The notes under the pieces are model-generated. The model was not told the DNA's origin. It searched no databases and saw nothing but the letters and a program-made list of their open reading frames with translations. Below, one piece after another: positions 42,944 through 51,298 of a stretch of 64,000 bases of DNA. Position 1 is the stretch's first letter. Every line of letters begins with the position of its first letter. The position numbers and the translations under genes were made by a program. The DNA is from Microvirga sp. TS319 (GTDB taxonomy: Bacteria; Pseudomonadota; Alphaproteobacteria; Rhizobiales; Beijerinckiaceae), in contig NZ_JBGGGT010000002.1 of NCBI RefSeq assembly GCF_041276405.1, forward strand, positions 186,001 to 250,000. Direction: 5' to 3'.

Positions 42944-44929
42944 TCATCGTGGCGTCCGGCCGATTTTTCGCATGAGCGTGCGGTAATAGCCCGCAAGCCA
43001 AGGAGCCAGCGACTGGCAGCGCACGATCAGACCGAGCGCCTCGTCGCCGCGCTCCTGGCGGAGACCCGCGAGGGCCTGGGCATGGAGCTGCGTGAGCTCC
43101 GCGATGGTCGGATCGCGCCGCTGCGAGGCCGGCGCCACGACGGTGAAGATGGCCGATTCCGTCGCGCGCCCGCGCACCGCGATGCGGTCGAGCTCGACGA
43201 GCACGTAATCGTCCTGCACGGCTTCGGCCGTCGCGGGGCCGAGGATCAGGGAGACGGCGTATTCCTTCGACAGGCTTTCCAGGCGCGAGGCGAGGTTCAC
43301 CGTATCGCCGAGCACCGAATAATCGTAGCGCCACCGCGAGCCCACGTTGCCGACCACGCAGTCGCCCGTGTTGATGCCGACGCCGACGGCGAATTGCGGC
43401 GCATGTTCTCCCTCTTCCTGGCGCAAGGCGGCGTTCAGCGTCGTGACGGCGTCCATCATGCGCATGGCCGCGCGGACCGCGCGCAGCGGGTGGTCGTGGC
43501 TCGGCAGAGGCGCGTTCCAGAAGGCCATGACGCAGTCGCCCATGTATTTGTCGATCGTGCCGCCCTCGGCGAGCACCGCTTCCGAGAGCGGATCGAGCAA
43601 GCGGTTGATGAGGCCCGTCAGGCGCTCCGGCTGGTCTTTCAGTTTCTCCGACAGAGTGGTGAATCCGCGCACGTCGCAGAACAGGATCGAGAGATTGCGG
43701 CGCTCGCCGCCGAGCTTGAGCGCGCCCGGGTCGCGCGCGAGCTGCGCGACGAGCTCGGGCGAGAGATAACGCGAGAAGGCCTCCGACACGGCGTGGCGAA
43801 GCTGCCGCTCGCGGGCGTAGTCGAGCCCGAAGCGCGCGCCGAAGACCGCGAGCGATGCGGCGGCGGGAAGAGCCGGCGGCATCCACACGCGCCCGAACCG
43901 CAAGGCGAGCCATGTGCCCAAAAAGATCAGCGCCACCACGGACAGAGCGGCCAATCCGGTGCGCCAGGTCACGCCGTGGGCCGACAGGGCCGCCGCGACG
44001 AGAGCGGCGGCCAGGAGAAGGCCCAGGACCGCGCTGCGCGGCACGGGGACGACAAAGAGATCGTGGCGCAGATTGTCGAGAATGGTCGCCTGCACCTCCA
44101 CGCCTGCCGTGAGCTCGCGGGTCGTCACCGTGAAGGGCGTGGGAAAGGTGTCCGGGGCTCCGGCATTCGTGGAGGTCGCCGCCTTGAGGCTCAGTCCCAC
44201 GAGGACGATCTTGTCCTTGAAGCGTCCGGGCTGGAGAAACTCCTCCGGATCGAGCGCCTGGTAATAGGACACGGTCGGATAGGTGCGGGCGGGGCCGAAA
44301 TACTGGATGAGGGCTCCGGCGGGTGGAGGCGCCGCCGGCTCCCCGGCAACGCGCAGGATCTCGGCCGCGAAGCTGTCGGGCTGCGTGGGCATACGGCGAA
44401 GATAGACGTCCGGATCGGGGTCGACGGACGCGACGCCGGCCTTAGCGTCCGCATCGAGGAACGGATCGATGGGATTGACGCGCGTCGTCTGGATGCCGTG
44501 ATCGAGCTTGGTCAGCACGTCGTCGGCAGCCAGCACCACGTCTGGCCCGAGTGCTGAAGCCAGCGTCCGGTCGTCCTCCTCGGTCGAGGGTTCGGCGAAG
44601 ATGATGTCGATGCCGACGACCCGCGCGCCCGCCGCGCGCAGGCTTTCGACGAGCCGGGCATGCAGCTCCCGCGACCAGGGCCAGCGCTGCCCGATCTCGG
44701 AGAAGGACGGTTCATCGATGGCCACCACCTCCACGCTGGTGGGGAACGGGCGGGGCGGGGCAATGATCGAGAGAAGGTCGAAGAGCCTTGCCTCGATGAG
44801 GGCGAAGGGCGGGAAGAAGACGAGCGGCGCCAGGAGCGCTGCGATGAGGCCCGCCATGACGAAGTGCCGCCAGAGCGGCTCTCCGTCGTGCCTTCGCAGG
44901 GCGGACCTTGCCGAGGCCGGGGCGCTCAC
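42944..44929 (-). CDS. Class III adenylate/guanylate cyclase with CHASE2 sensor domain
   Basis: A 661-residue membrane enzyme. One N-terminal helix (about 24-42), a periplasmic CHASE2 domain (about 45-290; VVAIDEPSFSEIGQRWPWSRELHARL in parts, IDIIFAEPS, KIVLVGLS), three further helices (about 298-368), and a cytosolic cyclase domain (about 405-600). Catalytic features are LFCDVRGFT (metal Asp419), TIDKYMGDCVMAFWNAP (Lys461, Asp465), GINTGDCVVGN and YDYSVLGDTVNLASRLE (Asp542, Asn546, Arg550). The Lys and Asp favour ATP as substrate, so cAMP is the likely product. GTG 44929 lies two bases after the upstream stop, so it is translated with the FecR/barrel gene. Confidence 0.92.
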   Translation of the reverse strand: MSAPASARSALRRHDGEPLWRHFVMAGLIAALLAPLVFFPPFALIEARLFDLLSIIAPPRPFPTSVEVVAIDEPSFSEIGQRWPWSRELHARLVESLRAAGARVVGIDIIFAEPSTEEDDRTLASALGPDVVLAADDVLTKLDHGIQTTRVNPIDPFLDADAKAGVASVDPDPDVYLRRMPTQPDSFAAEILRVAGEPAAPPPAGALIQYFGPARTYPTVSYYQALDPEEFLQPGRFKDKIVLVGLSLKAATSTNAGAPDTFPTPFTVTTRELTAGVEVQATILDNLRHDLFVVPVPRSAVLGLLLAAALVAAALSAHGVTWRTGLAALSVVALIFLGTWLALRFGRVWMPPALPAAASLAVFGARFGLDYARERQLRHAVSEAFSRYLSPELVAQLARDPGALKLGGERRNLSILFCDVRGFTTLSEKLKDQPERLTGLINRLLDPLSEAVLAEGGTIDKYMGDCVMAFWNAPLPSHDHPLRAVRAAMRMMDAVTTLNAALRQEEGEHAPQFAVGVGINTGDCVVGNVGSRWRYDYSVLGDTVNLASRLESLSKEYAVSLILGPATAEAVQDDYVLVELDRIAVRGRATESAIFTVVAPASQRRDPTIAELTQLHAQALAGLRQERGDEALGLIVRCQSLAPWLAGYYRTLMRKIGRTPR

Positions 44930-44931
44930 CG

Positions 44932-47900
44932 TCAGAACCGGGCCTTCAGGCTGGCCGCGATGGTGCGTCCCGGTCCGGGTATGTCCCGCGCCACCTCGAA
45001 GGCCTCATCGAACAGGTTGAGGACGCTCAGCCCCACGAGAAGCCGGCGGTCCGGCGTCTCCCACGTCAGGGCGGCGTCCGCCGTCCAGTAATCGTCGAGA
45101 CGGCTGCCTGCGAGGTCGCCCGTGAAATCTCCCACATAGGTGGCCGCCATCGTGAGCTTGAGCCGGCTCGGATGGACGAAGGTGACGCCCGCGCGTGCAA
45201 AGGTGCCGGCGGCCAGCGGCACGTCGTTGCCGCGCCCTAGGCCTGAGCGTATGTCCGTCGATTGCGTGCCAACGGTGCCGAACACGCCGAAGCCGTGCGT
45301 GAGCCAGAGATTGGCCGTCGCCGCCAGCCGCTCGATACGCGCCTTGTCGACCGCGATGGTGTCGAAGGTGTTCGGCACGCCGATGCCGAGGTTCACGGCA
45401 TCCTGCCGCTGATATTCCAGGGCCGTGAAGAGATAAGGAGACCATTCCGCGTCCCAGCGCAGGGCGAGCGTATCGACCTTTCCCGAGGAGTCGATCGGAA
45501 GCCCATAGGGCACGAGGCCCACGGTCGTGATGGGCGAGAGCGTGTAGGCGAGGGGCATCAGGCCGTCGCTGCGATAGGCCGCCCGCAGCCAATGGCCTTC
45601 GAAGGGCGAGATGCCGATGCCCAGGCGCGGAGACACCAAGCTGTCGTCGCCGAAGCCTGTGTCCAGCGCCGTGCGCTGAATGCCGGCCTGGGCCTCGAAC
45701 CAGTCGGAGGGACGCCAGAACAGATCGGCATAGAGGCGGCTCGCCTTGAACGTGGTGTCGGTTTCGTCGTCGATGGGAGCGGATATGAACTCGCCGGTAT
45801 TTGCGTTGTAGAAATAGGCGGTCCCTTCGGCATTGCTCGAACTGTGTCCGCGCTGCGCCTCGATGCCGTATCGGAGCGTGACGTCGCCGAAACCCACCGT
45901 GTGGGACAGGGCGGCGACGGCGCCTTCGATCCGCAGGCGCTGCCATTGAGTGCCGCCGATGACGATGCCGGGCACTTCCGCGCTCGCCGCGCTCGAATAG
46001 CGGTTATCGAACCCGCGCTGGCCGAAGACGGCGGCCGTCAGCACGTTCCTGTCGCTGAAGCTGTGGCTCCATCCGGCGCCGCCGACCACGGCCGTCGTGT
46101 TCTGCGTGCCCGTGAAGACGCGGGTGGCCGTGCCGATCGCCGCAACCCCGGGTTCCAGATCGGTGGCCACGCCGAACAGCACGAAGCGGTCGGCCGCGGT
46201 CGGGGCCGAGCCCACGAAGACGGAGCCGTTGGCGATCTCCTGCCGGTCGATGGCCGCTCGCGCATCCGTCTGCGCCCGGCCGGCCGTCAGGGCGAAGGAG
46301 GTGGGGAGCGGCTCGTTCGAGTAGCCCTGGACATTCGCCTCCGTTTCCCAGCCGATCTTGCCGCCATGGGAGAGAAGGCCGCCGCCGATCTCGACATCGA
46401 GGAAGGGACGGCGGATCAGGTCGATCCGTCCGATGCGGCCGGAGACCGCGAGGGGATCGAAGAACAGGCCCTGGAGCGTCAGGTTGAGCGACGTGAGGTC
46501 CGCGCCCACGCCCGTCTCGATGGTGGAGACGTCGGGCCGCTCGGTGAACAGGCGCGGCCGGTCGACCGCGGCCTGGTCGAAATAGCTCGAGGCCTCGAAC
46601 GGGTCGAACACGCGGTCGCCGTAGAAGCGGGACCATTCGTTCAGGTTCAGGAAGCGGTAGGCCTGGGCCGGATAGGACCCGCCGTCCTTGTTGACCGCGA
46701 GGCCGGCGAAATCGCCGCCGCGCTGACGGTAGCGGCGCAGCGTCTCGCGCGCCGCGAGCACGGCCTCGTCCGCCTGGTACTGATCGATGGCGATCGCCGT
46801 GCGCGCGCTCGACACTACGGGATCGTTGGGATCGAGACGGTCCGCGTTGTCGAGGGCCTGCTGGGCGAGCACTTCGTCGCCGTTCTGATAATAGGCGGCC
46901 GCGGCCACGAGCAGACCCTGGGACCAGGCCGGATTGGCGGCGGAGCCGGCGAGAATCGCCTCGATCGCCTTGTCGGTCTCGCCCTTCTGCAGGAGATAGC
47001 GGCCCCGAGCGATATACGCGACGTGGAAGCCGGGATCGAGGGCAAGCGCCTTCTCGATCAGGGCGCCCGCCTCCTCGACGCGGTTCTGATCGAGGAGCAC
47101 GAAAGCCAGATTGGCGAAGGAGACGGGGCTTTCCGGATCTTCCGCGATGGCGCGGCGAAAGGCCTCTTCCGCGGCCAGGGGCCGGTCGCGGTCGGACTCG
47201 AAGAGCCCGAGGCTGTTCCAGATATTGGAGTTGCCGGGCGCGATCGCCGCCGCCTCGCGTAAGGACTCGACGGCCGCATGGACCTCGCCGTCGATGTCGC
47301 CGCGGATGTTGCTGTCGGCGGCGATCACGTCCGGATCGTCCGGATCGAGCATCTTGGCGCGGGCGATGGAAGCGCGCATCGCCTCGCGCTTGTTCAGGGC
47401 GTAGGAGACCTGCGCGGCCATGACGGCGATGCGGGTATCCTTGGGAAAGCGCTTTTCGGCGGCCTCGAGCACCCTGGCGGCGGCGTTCAGGTCCTCGCGG
47501 AAGGCCACCACATAGGCATGGGCCAGCGCGGAGAGAGGATCGTCGCGAAGCCCTTTCGGCTCCGGATAGACCTTCTTCGGATCGGCGAGCGATTGCGCGA
47601 TGTAGCGACCGTAGGACGCGATCACGCGGCGTCTGGCGTCGACGCCGCGCTCGGCTTTCGCAAAGGCGGCGGCGGCTTCCGACCAGCGATGCTGCGACCC
47701 GAGAAGAGTGGCCTCCACGAGGTCCGCGCGGGCGCGCTGGGCGGCGCTCAGACGCTTGGCGCGCGCCTGTGCGAGGGCCTGAGCGGCTGCGGGGCGCCCG
47801 TCGAGGAGGAGGGCGGCCTCGGCAAGACTCAGCCAGTCCTCCGCGCTGCGCCGCTCGGGCGCGACGGCTGTGGCCCGCGCGCGCTCGGCTCTCAAGGCCG

Positions 47901-48603
47901 ACCCGGTCAGCGGAGATACGGGCATCGACGAGAAAGTATCGCGCAGGCTCAGGTAGAAGAGCATCTGCTCCCGGTCTTCGGAATTCGTGAGTACGAATTT
48001 CGTCGGCGCCTGCCCGATCGACGCCACCGCACCCTCGCCCTGGTTCACGGTAACGGAGCCCTGCGCGTTGCGCAGCTCCACGACGCCTTCGAGCACCATC
48101 AGGGAGGTGCGCCCGCCTTCGACGGAGAGCGACCAGTCGGTGCCGCGAATGGCCGCCACCGCGGCCGGGGTCTTCACATCGACGCCCGATCCGCCGCGCG
48201 CCGCGCGAGCCCAGATCTGGCCGGTTTCGAGGCCGAGCGTCGTCGTGCCGCCGGCGCTGCCGGCGATTTCGTTCACCGTCAGAGTGGAATTGCGGCCGAC
48301 GCGGATCTGGGTCCGGTCGGCGAACAGGATCGCCAGATTGCCGATGGCGTTGGTGCGCAGCACGTCGCCGCCGATAACATCCTGCTGGATGAGCGCCGTC
48401 CGCCAGAGATCCTCACGGACGAAGCGCATCTCTTCCCCGCCCTTGGCCGCTACGATCGAGCCTGCGACGGGAACGGGCCTGGGAACGGGGACTTGGGCGT
48501 GAGCTTCGGTCAGGCACAGCACCAGGGTGCTTGCCGCGGCAAGGAGTTTGAGCGGAGATCCGGCCATGATGGTGATGTGATGACGTGTCTGATAGGTTGC
48601 CAT
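44932..48603 (-). CDS. FecR-domain/TPR/outer-membrane beta-barrel fusion protein
   Basis: A 1,223-residue exported protein. A signal peptide (hydrophobic stretch ending TEAHA, cleavage near residue 36) is followed by a FecR domain (about 70-180: GGDVLRTNAIGNLAILFADRTQIRVG in parts, TPAAVAAIRGTDW, GVVELRNAQGSV). An alpha-helical TPR region (about 240-640) has repeats such as AWSQGLLVAAAAYYQNGDEVLAQQAL (in parts) and NIWNSLGLFESDRDRPLAAEEAFR. The C-terminal third has alternating aromatic/glycine strands ending ASLKARF, with the terminal Phe of outer-membrane barrels. No TonB box or plug domain was recognised, so it is not a standard TonB receptor. It directly precedes the CHASE2 cyclase. Confidence 0.8.
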   Translation of the reverse strand: MATYQTRHHITIMAGSPLKLLAAASTLVLCLTEAHAQVPVPRPVPVAGSIVAAKGGEEMRFVREDLWRTALIQQDVIGGDVLRTNAIGNLAILFADRTQIRVGRNSTLTVNEIAGSAGGTTTLGLETGQIWARAARGGSGVDVKTPAAVAAIRGTDWSLSVEGGRTSLMVLEGVVELRNAQGSVTVNQGEGAVASIGQAPTKFVLTNSEDREQMLFYLSLRDTFSSMPVSPLTGSALRAERARATAVAPERRSAEDWLSLAEAALLLDGRPAAAQALAQARAKRLSAAQRARADLVEATLLGSQHRWSEAAAAFAKAERGVDARRRVIASYGRYIAQSLADPKKVYPEPKGLRDDPLSALAHAYVVAFREDLNAAARVLEAAEKRFPKDTRIAVMAAQVSYALNKREAMRASIARAKMLDPDDPDVIAADSNIRGDIDGEVHAAVESLREAAAIAPGNSNIWNSLGLFESDRDRPLAAEEAFRRAIAEDPESPVSFANLAFVLLDQNRVEEAGALIEKALALDPGFHVAYIARGRYLLQKGETDKAIEAILAGSAANPAWSQGLLVAAAAYYQNGDEVLAQQALDNADRLDPNDPVVSSARTAIAIDQYQADEAVLAARETLRRYRQRGGDFAGLAVNKDGGSYPAQAYRFLNLNEWSRFYGDRVFDPFEASSYFDQAAVDRPRLFTERPDVSTIETGVGADLTSLNLTLQGLFFDPLAVSGRIGRIDLIRRPFLDVEIGGGLLSHGGKIGWETEANVQGYSNEPLPTSFALTAGRAQTDARAAIDRQEIANGSVFVGSAPTAADRFVLFGVATDLEPGVAAIGTATRVFTGTQNTTAVVGGAGWSHSFSDRNVLTAAVFGQRGFDNRYSSAASAEVPGIVIGGTQWQRLRIEGAVAALSHTVGFGDVTLRYGIEAQRGHSSSNAEGTAYFYNANTGEFISAPIDDETDTTFKASRLYADLFWRPSDWFEAQAGIQRTALDTGFGDDSLVSPRLGIGISPFEGHWLRAAYRSDGLMPLAYTLSPITTVGLVPYGLPIDSSGKVDTLALRWDAEWSPYLFTALEYQRQDAVNLGIGVPNTFDTIAVDKARIERLAATANLWLTHGFGVFGTVGTQSTDIRSGLGRGNDVPLAAGTFARAGVTFVHPSRLKLTMAATYVGDFTGDLAGSRLDDYWTADAALTWETPDRRLLVGLSVLNLFDEAFEVARDIPGPGRTIAASLKARF

Positions 48604-48681
48604 TCGAGCTTAGCAGGAAAGCGGCAGGATCAAAGCCGAATCAGAAATCGTCTGTGCCGAATGGCACACAGGCCATTCCTT

Positions 48682-48795
48682 AGGGCATCGTGCGGAAAAG
48701 TGGCCCCGGTTTTTCGCCAGAACGATGCGCTCCTTCCAAGAAGGGGGCATCGGATTCCATCCCAAAAGTGGATTCCACTTTTGGGTCCGATGCTC
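48682..48795. repeat. Dispersed composite palindrome, modules B then A
   Basis: Module B runs from AGGGCATCGTGCGGAAAAG (48682) to ACGATGCGCT (48731), then CCTTCCAAGAAGG, then module A from GGGGCATCGGATTCC (48743) to GGGTCCGATGCTCGAG (48798). It sits in the 228-base gap between the FecR/barrel gene and the response regulator gene. Confidence 0.8.
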
Positions 48796-48831
48796 GAGAA
48801 GGGGCGGACCTTCCGGGCCGGGAGAGGGCTT

Positions 48832-49224
48832 TTAAGAAGCGCCTTTGCCCCGGGCCATGATCAGCTTCTGCTTCAGGTCGTTCTGAGCGAAGGGCTTCTG
48901 CAGGACGGGGCGGTCGCGGAAGGAGTCGCGGATGCCTGCGCTGCCATATCCCGTCGAAAAGACGAAGGGGATCGAGCGCTGGGCCAGGGCCTCGGCTACG
49001 GGATAGATCGGCTCGCCTGCCACGTTCACGTCGAGAATGGCGAGATCCACCTGCTCCCGGGCGACCGCGTCGAGGGCCGCGGAAAGGCGCGCGGCCGGAC
49101 CGATCACTTCGCAGCCGAAATCGAGCAGCATGTCCTCCAGCAGCAGGGAGATCGCCGCCTCGTCTTCCACCACGAGGATGCGCAGGCCGTTCAGATCACC
49201 GTCGCTCGTCAGGCTTTCGGTCAC
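48832..49224 (-). CDS. Single-domain response regulator (CheY-like receiver)
   Basis: About 130 residues, almost entirely a receiver domain. It has LRILVVEDEAAISLLLEDML (acidic pocket), DLAILDVNVAGEPIYPVAEAL with the phosphoacceptor Asp, IPFVFSTGYGSAGI (the switch Ser/Thr) and VLQKPFAQNDLKQKL with the Lys-Pro pair. No output domain is present. Such stand-alone receivers with the FSTGYG motif are common partners of HWE/HisKA_2 kinases in rhizobia, and two HWE kinases are encoded 12 kb away. GTG 49224, with GAGAGAG upstream, is favoured. An ATG at 49266 would add 14 residues. Confidence 0.88.
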   Translation of the reverse strand: MTESLTSDGDLNGLRILVVEDEAAISLLLEDMLLDFGCEVIGPAARLSAALDAVAREQVDLAILDVNVAGEPIYPVAEALAQRSIPFVFSTGYGSAGIRDSFRDRPVLQKPFAQNDLKQKLIMARGKGAS

Positions 49225-49333
49225 GTGTCTACTCTCTCTTTCACGCAAGGGCCGCAGGATCGACATCCGCCGCACCGGAACAGGTCCTGGCGCCGACGAA
49301 GGCCGGACCGGGAATCAGAGGGTTCTATCATTC

Positions 49334-49349
49334 TTGCACAAAGGTGCAA
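49334..49349. promoter_or_regulatory. Inverted repeat TTGCAC-N4-GTGCAA upstream of the response regulator
   Basis: TTGCAC (49334-49339), AAAG, GTGCAA (49344-49349). It lies about 110 bases upstream of the response regulator start, in a gap (49225-49457) with no other feature. Its size and spacing resemble a dimeric repressor site. No regulator is assigned. Confidence 0.3.
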
Positions 49350-49457
49350 AAGCCGATGGCAACCCTTCGGAGTCCCGAAGCTTTATAGCTTAGTTGATCT
49401 TAGTGCAGCCTTCCGCAATTGCATAGGTCTCGAAGGGCTTGAGTTTGTTGGATAAAG

Positions 49458-50309
49458 CGATGGTGACATCCCGGCTCGCCACGGCATTCGTGCGACTCTT
49501 CGCCTTAGGGCGACCCTGGCCCCGCGCCTGCATCGGGCTTGGCCGGGGACGCCCTTCGGTGGTGGTCGCCTGCAAGGCGCATACGGAAGGGGCGCTTCTC
49601 GGGAGCCCCATCGCCTTAGCGCTCGAGCGGAAGGGGGATCCCGCTCGTGCCTCGCCTGCAGCTCGGCCCGACCCAGCGGGTTCGCGCGGCTCTCCTGGCC
49701 GACACTCCTAGCCGGCGAGATCGACCTCTATCCCGAATATACCGGCAACGGAGCCTTCTTTCGTCCCATGGAAAGCGATCCGGCCTGGAAATCGCCTGAC
49801 TGGCCTTCGAGACGATCAGGCGGCTCGATGCCCGGGAGCACGATCTCGTCTGGCTGGCGGCGTCGGTGGAATTCGTGGAGAGCCCGGCAGCCCTCCCGTC
49901 CTTCGAGAAAGCCTATGATATCCGGTCTCCCCGCGACAGGATCGCGCTACAGCCCACGGGAAACACGATGGCGACCATGCTCGCGGCGGTGCGCAGCACG
50001 GTCGGCGTGAATGCCGCCATGGTCTACGGTGCCGACGGCGCCATCGCGGTCTTCGACCTGGTGGTGATGAAGGACACCAAGGGCGCTCAGATCGTCTAAG
50101 AGCCCGCTCCCGTGGTCCGCGCCGGGGGCCTGCGCCTCGACCCGGCCATCGCCCGGACGCTGAACCCGGTCTTCCGGTCCCTGACCACGGCGAAGCTTCA
50201 CGCGCTCGATGCCGAGATCACCATCGAGGAGAAGCCGGAGCGGGACGTCGCTACGCGCTACCTCGACGGGCTCGGATCCGCGGGACCGGGCTCGGGAATG
50301 TCGCCATGA
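49458..50309 (+). pseudogene. Broken osmF-like (glycine betaine/choline ABC) substrate-binding protein gene
   Basis: Conceptual fragments follow the intact binding protein at 53393 in order but in different frames. ACKAHTEGALLGSPIALALE matches SKIDTEGSVLGNMILLTLE. A shifted frame then gives PRLQLGPTQRVRAALLA. A third frame gives AGEIDLYPEYTGNGAFFRP (intact copy: AGEIDIYPEYTGNAGFFFN). Another shift gives RLDAREHDLVWLA. That part joins directly to ASVEFVESPAALPSFEKAYD, so about 40 codons are missing. GVNAAMVYGADGA follows, then an in-frame TAA at 50097-50099 interrupts before EPAPVVRAGG. At least three frame changes, one deletion and one stop make it non-functional. Divergence from the intact copy is large, so it is an old or separately acquired paralogue. 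Confidence 0.85.
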
Positions 50310-50427
50310 GCCTTGCGCGGACGGCGTCTTTTCCTGAATAATAGCGCCATGTTCAGTCGATTTGGTCTCGTGCGTGCCCGTCCTTGCTCCTCACGGCATC
50401 CGAAAGCCTTCGTGGCGGAGCGGGATC

Positions 50428-51174
50428 GTGGTTAGACGAGACACGAAGCCGCCCGTCCTCATCGTCCTGCACCAGGAGCAATCGACTCCGGGTCGGGTCG
50501 GGCGCCTGCTCGCGGAGCGCGGGCACCGGCTCGACATCCGCCGTCCCCGTCTCGGTGATCCTTTGCCCGAGACCCTCGCCGGGCATGCGGGCGCGATGAT
50601 CTTCGGCGGCCCCATGAGCGCCAACGACCCCGACGACTTCATCAAGGCGGAGATCGACTGGGTCGGCGTTCCGCTGAAAGAGAAGAAGCCCTTCCTGGGG
50701 CTCTGCCTGGGAGCCCAGATGCTGGCCAAGCATCTGGGCGCCGACGTGCGGGCGCATCCGGAAGGGCGTGCCGAGATCGGCTATTATCCCCTCGTGCCGA
50801 CCGAAGCCGGAGAGCGCCTGAGCGATATCTGGGGCGTGCCGTGGCCGAGCCATGTCTACCACTGGCACCGGGAGGGCTTCGATTGCCCCTCGGGCGCCGA
50901 GACCCTGGCCACGGGCGACGATTTCCCGACCCAGGCCATCCAGGTCGGCGGCCGGGCCTTCGGCCTCCAATTTCACCCGGAGGTCACCCACGCCATGATC
51001 TGCCGCTGGACCGTGGTCGCGGAGGAGCGCCTGTCCATACCCGGCGCCCAGGACCGCATCCGTCAGCTCGACGGGCGCTTCCAGTACGACCCGCATGTCT
51101 CGCGCTGGATCGACCGGTTCCTCGATCATTGGCTCGATGAGCCGTCGACCGCGACAACGGAAGCCGCCGTCTAG
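50428..51174 (+). CDS. Class I glutamine amidotransferase
   Basis: A 248-residue stand-alone GATase of the GMP-synthase-like group. The nucleophile elbow is PFLGLCLGAQMLAKHLG, and the catalytic His/Glu are in FGLQFHPEVTHAM. Upstream it has AMIFGGPMSANDPDDF, and in the middle VYHWHREGFDCPSGAETLA. The triad Cys-His-Glu is complete. The family includes hydrolases of glutamyl compounds and unassigned amidotransferases, and the acceptor is unknown. GTG 50428 with GGAG eight bases upstream is chosen; the TTG-initiated frame at 50362 adds an unconserved stretch. The gene is isolated between the osmF-like pseudogene and a convergent regulator. Confidence 0.87.
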   Translation: MVRRDTKPPVLIVLHQEQSTPGRVGRLLAERGHRLDIRRPRLGDPLPETLAGHAGAMIFGGPMSANDPDDFIKAEIDWVGVPLKEKKPFLGLCLGAQMLAKHLGADVRAHPEGRAEIGYYPLVPTEAGERLSDIWGVPWPSHVYHWHREGFDCPSGAETLATGDDFPTQAIQVGGRAFGLQFHPEVTHAMICRWTVVAEERLSIPGAQDRIRQLDGRFQYDPHVSRWIDRFLDHWLDEPSTATTEAAV

Positions 51175-51271
51175 AGCATCGGGGGGAATCCCAAAGGTGG
51201 ATTCCCCCCGATGCTCCCATCTTGGAAAGAGCGCATCGTTCCGGCGAAAAACCGGGTCCACTTTTCGCTAG
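51173..51271. repeat. Dispersed composite palindrome with a perfect 18-bp stem, modules A then B
   Basis: Module A is GAGCATCGGGGGGAATCC (51174-51191), seven bases, and its exact complement GGATTCCCCCCGATGCTC (51199-51216), the cleanest copy in the window. A CCATCTTGGAAA spacer leads to a half module B from GAGCGCATCGTTCCGGCG (51229), which degrades near 51271. It starts at the amidotransferase stop codon and lies between convergent genes. Confidence 0.85.
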
Positions 51272-51298
51272 CATGGCCCGCTGGGTTCGCACACTGCG

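Noticed and set aside
44932..46600. A canonical TonB-dependent receptor
   Set aside because: No TonB box and no plug domain were recognised before the barrel-like region, and the N-terminus is FecR plus TPR.
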